A stretch of 64,000 bases of DNA from Rhodobacteraceae bacterium LNNU 3342 (GCA_008711135.1 VUAW01000002.1:248001-312000), one strand, 5' to 3'; positions 46,841 to 56,002 are shown, counted from the first letter of the stretch. Notes: generated from the letters alone by a model not told the origin. A program made the numbers and translations.

Positions 46841-47722
46841 ATGTTTTCCTTCTGCACAGATCCCGCCACGCTGCCCGACTGGCAGTGGTTCGCCTGCTAC
46901 CTGACATCGGGGACGCATTTGGCGTTCTACTGGTCGTTCGGGGTGGTCCTGCTGCTGATCGCACTTGCGGCGCCATCGGCGCTGCTGTTCGGTTTCGGCG
47001 GCGCACTGGCGGCGCGGTCGCATGTCGCGCCGGTGCGGGTCCTTGGCAAGACCTATATCGCGATGGTGCGGGGCGTGCCGGACATCATCTTCTTCCTGTT
47101 CGTGCCAATCGCGATCGATCAGGGGCTCGAATACCTCATGCACCACATCCGCTGCCCTGACTGGACGCAGCCGGTGCGCAGGGGGGCGGAATTCGCAGTC
47201 TGTGCCCAGGCCAAGGTGCCGCTTTCGAACGCGCCAGCATGGGTGCATGACATCTATTCCTTCGGACTGGCGCTTGTGGCCTTTGCCCTGGTCTTTGGCG
47301 CCTTTGCCGCCAACACGCTCTATGGGGCGATGCGGACGGTGCCCCGCGCGCAGCTTGAAACCGCGGAGGCCTATGGCATGTCACGCCGGCAGGTGGTGCG
47401 GCGCATCCTGCTGCCGCAGATGTGGATCTATGCCCTGCCCGGCCTGTCGAACCTGTGGATGATCCTGATCAAGGCCACGCCGCTGCTGTTCCTCCTGGGC
47501 ATCCGCGACATCGTCTATTGGGCGCGGGAACTGGGCGGGTCCAAGACCTCGATCTATGCCTATCCGCACGGTGACTGGCGGCTGTGGTATTTCCTGGCCG
47601 TGCTGGTCTTTTACCTGCTGCTGACCTGGGTTTCGGAACGGGTGTTCGAACGCCTGATGCGACGCCTGTCACGGGGGCAGGCCACTGCCGCCGGCGAACG
47701 GCTGCGGAGGGCAGCGGCATGA
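46841..47722 (+). CDS. ABC transporter permease (HisQ-like)
   Basis: 293 residues with five to six membrane helices. BPD_transp_1 EAA loop: ETAEAYGMSRRQVVRRILLPQM. A long periplasmic insertion (about 95-145, containing cysteines) sits between the first conserved helices. It forms the heteromeric channel with the following permease; ends overlap (ATGA). Confidence 0.9.
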   Translation: MFSFCTDPATLPDWQWFACYLTSGTHLAFYWSFGVVLLLIALAAPSALLFGFGGALAARSHVAPVRVLGKTYIAMVRGVPDIIFFLFVPIAIDQGLEYLMHHIRCPDWTQPVRRGAEFAVCAQAKVPLSNAPAWVHDIYSFGLALVAFALVFGAFAANTLYGAMRTVPRAQLETAEAYGMSRRQVVRRILLPQMWIYALPGLSNLWMILIKATPLLFLLGIRDIVYWARELGGSKTSIYAYPHGDWRLWYFLAVLVFYLLLTWVSERVFERLMRRLSRGQATAAGERLRRAAA

Positions 47723-48567
47723 GAAACTGCTGGGAGTCGCTTTCCGCCTACGGGCTGCGGGCGCTGGGCCGCGATTATGGCGAGACGCTGCTACCGCGCG
47801 CCGGCGACATCACGCTTTGCGACCAGATTGTGCTGATCGGTTCGGGCCTGAGCTGGAATCTTTATTTCGGCATGCTGGCCATCGGCTTTGGCTTCTTCCT
47901 AGCGACGCTGCTGGCGTTGGGCAAGAACAGCACCAACCCGCTGCTGCGCCGTCCCTCGTCAGGGTTCATCTTCCTGTTCCGGGGCTCGCCTCTCTTCATT
48001 CAGTTCTTCCTGGCGTATGAGGCCTTCGTCCTGCTGCCCCGCAACGGGATCGAGATCGACCTGTTCTTCACCACCATCACCGCCGAAACCCGCTGGCTGA
48101 CCCGCGCCTGGGCCGGGGCGCTGATCGTGCTGATCCTCAACACCACGGCTTATAGCGCCGAGATTTTCCACGGCGCCCTGCAGTCGGTGCCCAAGGGCGA
48201 TCTGGAGGCCGCCGATGCCTATGGCATGACCGGCTGGCGTCGCTTCCGCCGGATCGTCTGGCCGACGATGCTGCGTCTGGCCTGGCCCTCCTATACGAAC
48301 GAGGCGATCTTCCTGTTCCACGCGACGACGCTGGTGTTCTTTTCCGGTTTTCCGGCTTGGCAGCAATCCGGGGATTCGCTTTATTATGCCCGCTACCTTG
48401 CGGACCAAACCTTTAACCCCTTCGTGGCCTACCCGATCGTGGCCGCGTATTTCGTTGGCCTTACCTTGGTCATCATATGGATTTTCGGGGCGGTGAACCG
48501 GCGGCTGAACCGGCATCTTCCCCAACAGGCGCCGCGGCTGCGTTATCGGCCGCAATTGATCAGGTGA
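47719..48567 (+). CDS. ABC transporter permease (HisM-like)
   Basis: 282 residues, with membrane helices and the EAA loop LEAADAYGMTGWRRFRRIVWP. The N-terminal 40 residues before the first helix are longer than in HisM. The ATG at 47719 overlaps the stop of the preceding permease. It completes the importer; the catabolic genes follow after 3 bases. Confidence 0.9.
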   Translation: MRNCWESLSAYGLRALGRDYGETLLPRAGDITLCDQIVLIGSGLSWNLYFGMLAIGFGFFLATLLALGKNSTNPLLRRPSSGFIFLFRGSPLFIQFFLAYEAFVLLPRNGIEIDLFFTTITAETRWLTRAWAGALIVLILNTTAYSAEIFHGALQSVPKGDLEAADAYGMTGWRRFRRIVWPTMLRLAWPSYTNEAIFLFHATTLVFFSGFPAWQQSGDSLYYARYLADQTFNPFVAYPIVAAYFVGLTLVIIWIFGAVNRRLNRHLPQQAPRLRYRPQLIR

Positions 48568-48570
48568 CGC

Positions 48571-49905
48571 ATGAAGAACTGGCTGCGCAAGCACCCCGAG
48601 GTCCGGACCATCCGGGTCGCCGCGGCTGATCTGAACGGCCAGGCGCGGGGCAAACGAATTCCGGCGCGCTTTGCCGAACGGGTCGCGACCGAGGGGACAC
48701 GTTTTCCGATGTCGGTGCTGAGCCTCGACATCTGGGGCGAGGATATCGACGACAGCCCGCTGCTGTTCGACAGCGGCGATGCCGACGGGGTGCTGCGCCC
48801 AACGGAACGCGGCTTTGTCCCCATGCCCTGGCTGGAGGCCCCGACCGCGCTGCTGCCGATCTGGATGTTCCGGGAAAGCGGCCAGCCTTATGACGGCGAT
48901 CCGCGGCATGCGCTGGCCCGGGTCGTGCGCCGCTACAACGAGCTTGGGCTGACCCCTGTTGTCGCCACCGAGCTGGAGTTCTTCCTGATCGACGACAGCG
49001 GCAAGACGTTGCAGGTGCCCCCCTCGCCGCGATCGGGCAAGCGAAGGAAGGCGGCAGAGATCCTTTCGATCCGGGCGCTCGATGCCTTCGACACCTTCTT
49101 CACGGACCTTTACGAGGCTTGCGAGGATATGGACATCCCCGCCGATACCGCCATTTCCGAGGCGGGGCTGGGCCAGTTCGAGATCAACCTGATGCATGGC
49201 GAGGACGCGCTCAAGGCCGCGGACGACGCGTGGTTGTTCAAGATGCTGGTCAAGGGGCTGGCCCGGCGGCACGGCTTTGCCGCAAGTTTCATGGCCAAGC
49301 CCTATGCTGATTATCCGGGCACGGGCCTGCACACGCATTTTTCGGTGCAGGACCGCGACGGGCGCAACATCTTTTCCAACGGCGGCCCGGAAGGGTCAGA
49401 GGTGCTGCGGCAGGCGGTTGCCGGGTGTCTGGCCGCGATGCCCGACAGCACGCTGCTATTTGCGCCTCATGCCAACAGCTATGACCGGCTGGTACCGGGA
49501 AATCATGCCCCCACCGGCGTCTGCTGGGCCTATGAAAACCGGACTGCGGCGCTGCGCGTGCCATCGGGCAGCCCCCTCGCCCGGCGGATAGAACATCGGG
49601 TCGCGGGCGGCGATGTGAACCCTTACCTCATGCTGGCCGGGATCTTGGGTGCCGCGCTGATCGGGATCGAGGATGACCTTGCCCCGCCGCCGCCCATCAG
49701 CGGCAATGCCTATGCGCTGAACCTGCCACAGATTCCTGCGACCTGGGATGACGCGATCAACGCGTTTGAAAGCAGCCCGATCATGGCCCGCATCTTTCCG
49801 CGCGAACTGATCCGCAACCTGGTCATGACTAAGCGGCAAGAACGCCACTACATGGCCGAGCTTAGCCCCGAGGAACAGGTCGAGGTCTATCTGGACACAG
49901 TCTAG
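48571..49905 (+). CDS. Glutamine synthetase-like gamma-glutamyl-amine ligase (first copy)
   Basis: 444 residues of the GlnA3/PuuA group. Metal and glutamate site motifs are present: TELEFFLID, EAGLGQFEINL, TGLHTHFSVQD and PGNHAPTGVCWAYENR. The context (amine importer upstream, PuuB-like oxidase downstream) favours ATP-dependent gamma-glutamylation of an amine rather than ammonia assimilation. The adenylylation Tyr loop of housekeeping GlnA is absent. Three bases separate it from the permease gene. Confidence 0.88.
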   Translation: MKNWLRKHPEVRTIRVAAADLNGQARGKRIPARFAERVATEGTRFPMSVLSLDIWGEDIDDSPLLFDSGDADGVLRPTERGFVPMPWLEAPTALLPIWMFRESGQPYDGDPRHALARVVRRYNELGLTPVVATELEFFLIDDSGKTLQVPPSPRSGKRRKAAEILSIRALDAFDTFFTDLYEACEDMDIPADTAISEAGLGQFEINLMHGEDALKAADDAWLFKMLVKGLARRHGFAASFMAKPYADYPGTGLHTHFSVQDRDGRNIFSNGGPEGSEVLRQAVAGCLAAMPDSTLLFAPHANSYDRLVPGNHAPTGVCWAYENRTAALRVPSGSPLARRIEHRVAGGDVNPYLMLAGILGAALIGIEDDLAPPPPISGNAYALNLPQIPATWDDAINAFESSPIMARIFPRELIRNLVMTKRQERHYMAELSPEEQVEVYLDTV

Positions 49906-49908
49906 GCC

Positions 49909-49941
49909 CCCCTTGCCGTTGCAAGGGGCCGCCGCTAGGGT
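49909..49941 (+). promoter_or_regulatory. Hairpin overlapping a possible internal promoter before the amidotransferase gene
   Basis: CCCCTTGC-CGTT-GCAAGGGG (49909-49928) forms an 8-bp stem with no T-tract. TTGCCG (49913-49918), 17 bases, TAGGGT (49936-49941) reads as a promoter overlapping the same bases, about 27 bases upstream of the next ATG. Confidence 0.4.
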
Positions 49942-49967
49942 TGCGCAAACAAACCAGAGAGCATCCC

Positions 49968-50648
49968 ATGCGGATCGGCATCCTGCAAACCGGCCAGTCC
50001 CCCGCCCCCCTGCGCGAGGAGATGGGCGATTATCCGGACATGTTCGAAAACCTGCTGGCGCATGAGGGCTTTGCCTTCCAACGCTGGCATGTCGAGGCGA
50101 TGGAGTTCCCCCAGAGCCCGCAGGATGCCGACGGCTGGCTGATCACCGGGTCGCGCCACGGCGCCTATGAGGATCATCCCTTCATTCCGCCGCTGGAGGA
50201 GTTCATCCGTCACGCCTATGCCGAAGGGGTGCCAATGGTCGGGATCTGCTTTGGCCACCAGATCATCGCACAGGCCCTTGGCGGCCGGGTCGAGAAGTTC
50301 CCGGGCGGCTGGGCGGTTGGCCCGCAGACCTACGATTTCCAGGGTACCCCTCTGACGCTGAACGCTTGGCATCAGGATCAGGTGGTGGAACGGCCCGAAG
50401 GGGCGACGGTGATCGGCTGCAACGACTTCTGCGCCAACGCGGCGCTGGTCTATGGCGACCGGGCGCTGACAGTGCAGGCGCATCCGGAATTTTCCGACAC
50501 CTTCATCCGTGGCCTGATGGAAACCCGAGGCCGAGGCACCATCCCTGATGCGCAGATTGACGCAGCAGAGGAACGACTGGGCACCCATGTGCATTCCGAT
50601 GTCGTGGCCCGCCAGATTGCCGAGTTCTTCAAGCAACCCCGGAAGTAA
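49968..50648 (+). CDS. Class I glutamine amidotransferase-like hydrolase
   Basis: 226 residues with the complete triad: Cys in MVGICFGHQIIAQALGG (about residue 90), and His/Glu in AHPEFSD. It is a stand-alone glutaminase-type domain, as in YfeJ or GMP-synthase-like proteins. Between two gamma-glutamyl ligases it may remove the gamma-glutamyl group at the end of the pathway (a PuuD-like job), though PuuD proper is a related but different subfamily. The ATG at 49968 is chosen over an upstream TTG. Confidence 0.82.
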   Translation: MRIGILQTGQSPAPLREEMGDYPDMFENLLAHEGFAFQRWHVEAMEFPQSPQDADGWLITGSRHGAYEDHPFIPPLEEFIRHAYAEGVPMVGICFGHQIIAQALGGRVEKFPGGWAVGPQTYDFQGTPLTLNAWHQDQVVERPEGATVIGCNDFCANAALVYGDRALTVQAHPEFSDTFIRGLMETRGRGTIPDAQIDAAEERLGTHVHSDVVARQIAEFFKQPRK

Positions 50649-50674
50649 CCTTCCACCCGAGGATCGGAGTGACC

Positions 50675-52030
50675 ATGTCCGAATGGACCGACCAGCTACC
50701 TGAAGCCGCCCGCGACTATATCGCCGGGCGCAAGCCCGATGAGGTCGAATGCATCGTGCCCGACCTTGCCGGCGTTGCGCGCGGCAAGGCGATGCCTGCA
50801 TCCAAGTTCGCGCGGCAGGCGCAGTTCTACCTTCCGAACTCGATCTTCCTGCAGACGATCACCGGCGACTGGGCCGACAGCCCGAATGACGCCTTCACCG
50901 AACCGGACATGGTGCTGACGCCTGATTTCAGCACCGCCAGCGCCGCGCCCTGGACGGCCGACGTGACGCTGCAGGTGATCCATGACGTGTTTGACCAGTC
51001 AGGCAAGCGGGTCCCGACCGCGCCGCGCAACGTGCTCAAGCGGGTGATCGACCTTTACCGGGCCGAGGGCTGGACGCCTATCGTCGCGCCGGAAATGGAG
51101 TTTTACCTTGTCGCGCGGAACGTGGACCCGGCGCAGCCGATCATGCCGCCGATGGGCCGGTCGGGCCGCCGCGCGATGGGCAAGCAGGCCTATTCCATGA
51201 GCGCGGTGGACGAATATGGCCCGGTCATCGACGACATCTATGATTTCGCCGAGGCGCAGGGGTTCGAGATCGACGGCATCCTTCAGGAAGGCGGCGCAGG
51301 TCAGGTAGAGATCAACCTGCAGCACGGCGACCCGGTGCGGCTGGCGGACGAGATATTCTACTTCAAGCGGCTTATCCGCGAGGCGGCGCTGCGCCACGAC
51401 TGCTTTGCCACCTTCATGGCCAAGCCGATCGAGGGCGAGCCGGGCAGCGCCATGCACATCCACCATTCAGTCGTGGATATTGAAACCGGGCAGAACATCT
51501 TTTCCGGCGCCAAGGGCGAGGAAACGCCCGCCTTCATGCATTTCATCGCCGGGCTGCAGACCTACCTGCCGGCGGTGATCGCGATCCTTGCGCCGTATGT
51601 GAACAGCTACCGCCGCTATGTTCCCGACTTTGCCGCGCCCATCAATCTGGAATGGGGCCGCGACAACCGGACGACCGGCATCCGCGTTCCGATTTCCGAA
51701 CCCGAAGGACGGCGGGTGGAAAACCGTCTGGCGGGGATGGACTGCAATCCGTACCTCGGGCTAGCGGCAAGCCTAGCCTGCGGGTACTTGGGCCTCAAGG
51801 AGCAGAAGATGCCCCGGACCGAATGCTTGGGCGACGCCTACATGAACGAGGAAGACCTGCCGCTGAGCCTTGGTGACGCGCTGGACACCTTCAGCGAAAG
51901 CGAGCCCGTGCGCGAGGTGCTGGGGACTGAGTTCTGCGGCATCTATGAGGCAGTCAAGCGGCTGGAATACAAGGAGTTCCTGCAGGTCATCAGCCCGTGG
52001 GAGCGAGAGCATCTGCTTCTGAACGTATGA
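50675..52030 (+). CDS. Glutamine synthetase-like gamma-glutamyl-amine ligase (second copy)
   Basis: 451 residues, PuuA/GlnA-like. EMEFYLVARN, EGGAGQVEINLQHGD, SAMHIHHSVVD and NLEWGRDNRTTGIRVP are the catalytic motifs. It diverges from the first copy in the N-terminal beta-grasp and substrate loop (PINLEWGRDNR against PTGVCWAYENR), so the two may act on different amines. GGAG five bases before the ATG at 50675 decides the start against the GTG at 50669. Overlaps the FAD oxidase gene by 4 bases. Confidence 0.88.
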   Translation: MSEWTDQLPEAARDYIAGRKPDEVECIVPDLAGVARGKAMPASKFARQAQFYLPNSIFLQTITGDWADSPNDAFTEPDMVLTPDFSTASAAPWTADVTLQVIHDVFDQSGKRVPTAPRNVLKRVIDLYRAEGWTPIVAPEMEFYLVARNVDPAQPIMPPMGRSGRRAMGKQAYSMSAVDEYGPVIDDIYDFAEAQGFEIDGILQEGGAGQVEINLQHGDPVRLADEIFYFKRLIREAALRHDCFATFMAKPIEGEPGSAMHIHHSVVDIETGQNIFSGAKGEETPAFMHFIAGLQTYLPAVIAILAPYVNSYRRYVPDFAAPINLEWGRDNRTTGIRVPISEPEGRRVENRLAGMDCNPYLGLAASLACGYLGLKEQKMPRTECLGDAYMNEEDLPLSLGDALDTFSESEPVREVLGTEFCGIYEAVKRLEYKEFLQVISPWEREHLLLNV

Positions 52031-53331
52031 ACCTGCTGTTCACCAACGACGGCCGCGGCAGCTACCCGGACAGCTGGTACGCCGCCACGGCGCAGCCCCT
52101 GCCCCCCTTCCCCCCATTGAAGGGGCAGGCGACGGCGGATGTCTGCGTGATCGGCGGCGGTTATACCGGCCTTTCAACGGCGCTGCATCTGGCGGAACGC
52201 GGCTATGACGTTGTGCTGATCGAGGCGCATCGCGTGGGCTTTGGCGCCTCTGGGCGCAACGGCGGGCAGGTCGGCAGCGGCCAGCGGCTGGAACAGGACC
52301 AACTGGAACGGATGCTGGGGCGCGAAACGGCGCGCAAGCTTTGGGATCTGGGCGAGGAGGCCAAGCACCTTGTCCGCGACCTGGCCGACCGACATGGTAT
52401 CGACGCGCGGTTCCGGCCGGGCATCGTCCACGCCTGCTGGCGGAAAAGTGAACTGCCCCACACCCAAGCCTATGCGGAAAAGCTGGCCCGTGATTATGAC
52501 TACCCGCATGTGGAATTTCTGGATCGCGAGGCGCTGCAGGCAATCTGCCCATCCCCCGCCTATCACGGTGGCGATATCGACCGCGGCGCGGGCCATATCC
52601 ACCCGCTGCGGTTCGCGCTGGGGCTGGCAAAGGCCGCCGCGGATGCCGGGGTGAGGATCCACGAAGGGACACTGGCCACCGAGATAACCGAGGGCGCTAC
52701 GGTCCGCGTGACGACGGAAGAGGGCGAAGTCTCCGCCCGCCACCTTGTGCTGGCCTGCAACGGCTATCTGGGGCGGCTGAGTACCAAGGTCGCGGCGCGG
52801 GTGATGCCGATCAACAACTACATCGCCGCGACAGAACCGCTTGGCCCCCGTGCCGCGCAGGTGCTGACCCAGGATGTGGCGGTGGCAGACACCAAGTTCG
52901 TGGTCAACTACTTCCGCCTGTCCGAGGACAACCGGCTGCTGTTCGGCGGCGGTGAAAGCTATGGCTACCGCTTCCCCGCCGACATGGAGGCCGTCGTGCG
53001 CCGCCCGATGCTGGAGGTGTTTCCGCATCTGCGTGACATCCGCATCGATCATGTCTGGGGCGGGACGCTGGCCATCACCATGAACCGGATGCCCTGTTTC
53101 ACGCGACTGGCGGGGAACATCCTGTCAGCCTCGGGGTATTCGGGGCATGGGGTGGCGATGGCGACGCTGGCCGGCAAGCTGCTGGCCGAGGCGACGGCTG
53201 GACAGGCCGAACGGTTCGACGTGATGGCGCAGGTGCCGACGCCGCGCTTCCCCGGTGGCAGCAGGTTGCGCACTCCGCTGCTGGTGCTGGCGATGACCTG
53301 GTTTTCCCTGCGCGACAGGCTGGGCCTCTGA
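52027..53331 (+). CDS. FAD-dependent gamma-glutamyl-amine oxidase (PuuB-like)
   Basis: 434 residues of the DAO family. FAD motif VCVIGGGYTGLSTALHLAERG (about residues 38-58, split here as a beta-alpha-beta unit), then GFGASGRNGGQVGSGQR, and the C-terminal GYSGHGVAMATLAGKLLAEA. PuuB oxidises gamma-glutamylputrescine to the aldehyde, releasing ammonia and peroxide. Position directly after a PuuA-like ligase with a 4-base overlap supports this role. Confidence 0.88.
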   Translation: MNLLFTNDGRGSYPDSWYAATAQPLPPFPPLKGQATADVCVIGGGYTGLSTALHLAERGYDVVLIEAHRVGFGASGRNGGQVGSGQRLEQDQLERMLGRETARKLWDLGEEAKHLVRDLADRHGIDARFRPGIVHACWRKSELPHTQAYAEKLARDYDYPHVEFLDREALQAICPSPAYHGGDIDRGAGHIHPLRFALGLAKAAADAGVRIHEGTLATEITEGATVRVTTEEGEVSARHLVLACNGYLGRLSTKVAARVMPINNYIAATEPLGPRAAQVLTQDVAVADTKFVVNYFRLSEDNRLLFGGGESYGYRFPADMEAVVRRPMLEVFPHLRDIRIDHVWGGTLAITMNRMPCFTRLAGNILSASGYSGHGVAMATLAGKLLAEATAGQAERFDVMAQVPTPRFPGGSRLRTPLLVLAMTWFSLRDRLGL

Positions 53332-53391
53332 CTGGCGTTGAACCCGCCCAAGGGCCGCGATAGCCTGACCCCGATCAGCAAAAGGACAGAC

Positions 53392-54762
53392 ATGATGCCA
53401 GATACTGCGCCCAACAGCTGGGAGTCCCGCGCCGAGGCCAATTCGCTTTACGGCTTTACCGATCTTCCGTCGGTACAGTCCCGCGGCACCGTGGTCCTGA
53501 CGCATGGCGAGGGGCCGTATGTCGTGGACGTGCATGGGCGTCGGTATCTGGACGCGAATTCTGGCTTGTGGAACATGGTCGCGGGCTTCGACCATCCGGG
53601 CCTGACGGCGGCGGCCAAGGCGCAGTATGACCGGTTCCCCGGCTATCACGCATTCTTTGGGCGCATGTCGGACCAGACGGTGATGCTGTCGGAAAAGCTG
53701 GTAGAGGTTTCGCCCTTTGCCCGAGGCCGGGTGTTCTACACGAACTCGGGGTCCGAGGCGAATGACACCATGGTCAAGATGCTCTGGTTCCTTCATGCGT
53801 CAGAGGGCAAGCCGGAGCGGCGCAAGATCCTGACCCGCTGGAACGCCTATCACGGGGTGACGGCGGTGTCGGCGTCGATGACCGGCAAGCCCTACAACAG
53901 CGTCTTTGGGCTGCCCCTGCCCGGCTTCATCCACCTCACCTCGCCTCATTATTGGCGGGAGGGCCGCGAGGGCGAGAGCGAGGCCGAGTTCACGCGCCGC
54001 CTTGCGCAAGAGCTTGAAGACCGGATCATTGCCGAGGGGCCGGACACCATTGCCGGGTTCTTTGCCGAGCCGGTCATGGGCGCAGGCGGGGTGATCCCGC
54101 CCTCCGAGGGTTATTTCCAGGCGGTGCAGCCGATCCTGAAGAAATACGGCATCCCGCTGATCGCGGATGAGGTCATCACCGGGTTTGGCCGGACCGGAAA
54201 CCTCTGGGGCTCGGAAACCTATGAATTCGTGCCGGACGCGATCATCAGCTCCAAGAACATCACCGCGGGCTTTTTCCCCATGGGGGCCATCATCCTGGGG
54301 CCGGAACTGTCAGACCGGCTGCAAGCCGCAGCAGAGGCGATCGAGGAATTCCCGCACGGATTCACCGCATCAGGTCATCCGGTCGGCTGCGCGATCGCGC
54401 TCAAGGCTATCGACGTGGTGATGAACGAGGGGCTTCTGGACAACGTGCGCGCCCTCACCCCGCGGTTTGAGGAAGGGATGCGCCGGCTGGCGGAGAACCC
54501 CAACATCGGCGAATGGCGCGGCAAGGGTCTGATGGGCGCGCTGGAGGCGGTGAAGGACAAGGCCACCAAGACGCCCTTTGACAGCAGTCTGTCGGTGTCG
54601 GAACGGGTCGCCAACACTTGCACGGACCTTGGGCTGATCTGCCGCCCGTTGGGGCAGGCCATCGTGCTCTGCCCACCCTTCATCATCACCGAGGCCCAGA
54701 TGGACGAGATGTTCGACAAGCTGGAACAGGCGCTGAAAAAGGTGTTCGCCGAGGTCGCCTGA
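53392..54762 (+). CDS. Class III PLP aminotransferase (amine/omega-amino acid:pyruvate type)
   Basis: 456 residues. YTNSGSEANDTMVKML, RWNAYHGVT, LIADEVITGFGRTGN, and the PLP Lys in ISSKNITAGFFPMG. The type resembles SpuC and omega-amino acid:pyruvate transaminases that act on putrescine, spermidine or beta-alanine. It may offer a transamination branch or handle the final amino acid (GABA-like). Last gene of the cluster; AAAGGA precedes the ATG at 53392 (a second ATG follows directly). Confidence 0.9.
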   Translation: MMPDTAPNSWESRAEANSLYGFTDLPSVQSRGTVVLTHGEGPYVVDVHGRRYLDANSGLWNMVAGFDHPGLTAAAKAQYDRFPGYHAFFGRMSDQTVMLSEKLVEVSPFARGRVFYTNSGSEANDTMVKMLWFLHASEGKPERRKILTRWNAYHGVTAVSASMTGKPYNSVFGLPLPGFIHLTSPHYWREGREGESEAEFTRRLAQELEDRIIAEGPDTIAGFFAEPVMGAGGVIPPSEGYFQAVQPILKKYGIPLIADEVITGFGRTGNLWGSETYEFVPDAIISSKNITAGFFPMGAIILGPELSDRLQAAAEAIEEFPHGFTASGHPVGCAIALKAIDVVMNEGLLDNVRALTPRFEEGMRRLAENPNIGEWRGKGLMGALEAVKDKATKTPFDSSLSVSERVANTCTDLGLICRPLGQAIVLCPPFIITEAQMDEMFDKLEQALKKVFAEVA

Positions 54763-54788
54763 AGGCAAGGGCTGCGGGAAACCGCGGC

Positions 54789-55355
54789 CTAGCTGCCCAG
54801 CTTCGACAGTTTCGCCTGCAGCGCGGCAAGCTGCTTCTTGATCTCGGCCAGTTCCTCGGCCGAGCTCGCCTCCTCCGAGCGGCTTTCCGATTGTGGCGCG
54901 GCCGCGGCCCAAGGCGTCATGCCGCCCATCATTGATTTGAGAAACGCCTGCTGCTGACGCTGCATCGCCTCGAACCCCGGCATGCTCGCCAGGGGGCTCG
55001 GCACCTTGGTCAGGTTTTCCATCATCTTGGACTGTCCGTTGCGCAGCATCTCGAACGACATGGCAAGGAACTGCGGCACCACGCTTTGCGCCTGCGTGGT
55101 GTAGCTGCGGACAAGGTCAGTCAGAACGTCCAGCGGCAGCACGCTTTCGCCGCGGCTCTCATGTTCCGCCACGATCTGCAGCAGATATTGGCGGGTCAGG
55201 TCATCGCCGCTTTTCAGATCCACGATCTGAACCTCGCGCCCGGCGCGAATGAACTTGGCGATGTCGTCAAGGGTGACGTAGTCACTGGTTTCGGTGTTGT
55301 ACAGGCGCCGGCTGGCGTACCGCTTGATCAGCAGTGGCTTTGCGCTTTCGGCCAT
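54789..55355 (-). CDS. phaR: Polyhydroxyalkanoate synthesis repressor PhaR
   Basis: 188 residues. N-terminal PHB/PHA_DNA-binding domain (LLIKRYASRRLYNTETSDYVTL, spanning about residues 8-29) and the PHB accumulation regulatory domain (LPLDVLTDLVRSYTTQAQ). The C-terminus is Gln/Ala/Glu-rich, ending in a short coiled coil. PhaR binds both DNA and nascent PHB granules, and leaves the phasin promoter when polymer is present. The ATG at 55355 has GGGGAGG seven bases upstream. Confidence 0.95.
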   Translation of the reverse strand: MAESAKPLLIKRYASRRLYNTETSDYVTLDDIAKFIRAGREVQIVDLKSGDDLTRQYLLQIVAEHESRGESVLPLDVLTDLVRSYTTQAQSVVPQFLAMSFEMLRNGQSKMMENLTKVPSPLASMPGFEAMQRQQQAFLKSMMGGMTPWAAAAPQSESRSEEASSAEELAEIKKQLAALQAKLSKLGS

Positions 55356-55376
55356 CGGCCAACCTCCCCGATTTTT

Positions 55377-55387
55377 GTGCAGTGCAG
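55377..55387. promoter_or_regulatory. PhaR-like operator in the phaR leader
   Basis: GTGC-AGT-GCAG, one mismatch from CTGC-N3-GCAG, 22 bases upstream of the phaR ATG; fits autoregulation known for PhaR in Paracoccus. Confidence 0.55.
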
Positions 55388-55416
55388 CAAAGCTTAGGGC
55401 AGGCTTTTTCAAAAAG

Positions 55417-55445
55417 AAAGGGCAGGCTGTAATAGCCCGCCCTTT
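55417..55445 (-). terminator. Intrinsic terminator of phaP
   Basis: On the minus strand AAAGGGC/GCCCTTT with an inner GGCT/AGCC stem, followed by TTTCTTTTTG. It lies 28 bases past the phasin stop codon. Confidence 0.82.
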
Positions 55446-55473
55446 GCATCTGCAGCATTCGGATCCGCGTGGA

Positions 55474-55926
55474 TCAGACCGGCGAAGCGTTCGGCGCCTT
55501 GCGCGGCGTGGCAGGCACGCCTGCAGCTGCGCCCTTGGCAGCCGAGGTAGCGTCCTGCGACAGATCCTTGCCAGCGGCCAGCATCAGTTCGACGGTTTCC
55601 ATCTGAACTTTTTTGACGACTTCGGCGAAGGCGGCCATGTGCTCTGCCGACATCTCAGCCGAAGCGGAAGCGAAGTCGCTCAGCGCTTTCGAGTATTCAG
55701 AAGGCTCTTCACGGGCGCGCGAGACTTCGCCCATCTTGGCCAGCACGTCCTTGGTCCACTTGCTGGAAATCTCGGTCGATTTCTCGGCAGCTTCCAGTGC
55801 AACCTTGGTCATTTTCTCACCAAGCGCAGCCTGCGTCTTGAACGCCTGCTGGAACGCGGAGGCATCGACCGGAAATGCCGACATCATCTCTTGCATCATC
55901 TTGGTGTAGTCCTGCGTCTTGGTCAT
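55474..55926 (-). CDS. phaP: Phasin, PHA granule surface protein
   Basis: 150 residues, almost entirely helical and amphipathic, without cysteine. The phasin_2 pattern is seen in MMSAFPVDASAFQQAFKTQA, AEKSTEISSKWTKDVLAKM and the Ala-rich C-terminus. It coats PHB granules and is the main target of PhaR. GAGGAG precedes the ATG, and a near-consensus promoter overlapped by PhaR boxes lies 42 bases upstream. Confidence 0.93.
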   Translation of the reverse strand: MTKTQDYTKMMQEMMSAFPVDASAFQQAFKTQAALGEKMTKVALEAAEKSTEISSKWTKDVLAKMGEVSRAREEPSEYSKALSDFASASAEMSAEHMAAFAEVVKKVQMETVELMLAAGKDLSQDATSAAKGAAAGVPATPRKAPNASPV

Positions 55927-55967
55927 TCTTTCGCTCCTCGGTGGGAAAAGTTCCCGTCACTTCGGAT

Positions 55968-55996
55968 TTTATACATGCTGCAATGCAGAAAATCAA
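55968..55996 (-). promoter_or_regulatory. phaP promoter
   Basis: On the minus strand: TTGATT (55996-55991), a 17-base spacer, TATAAA (55973-55968). This is the best sigma-70 match in the window. The start of transcription is expected near 55961. Confidence 0.8.
55978..55988. promoter_or_regulatory. PhaR operator within the phaP promoter spacer
   Basis: CTGC-AAT-GCAG, an exact CTGC-N3-GCAG palindrome located between the -35 and -10 of phaP. Confidence 0.78.
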
Positions 55997-56002
55997 CTTT
56001 TT

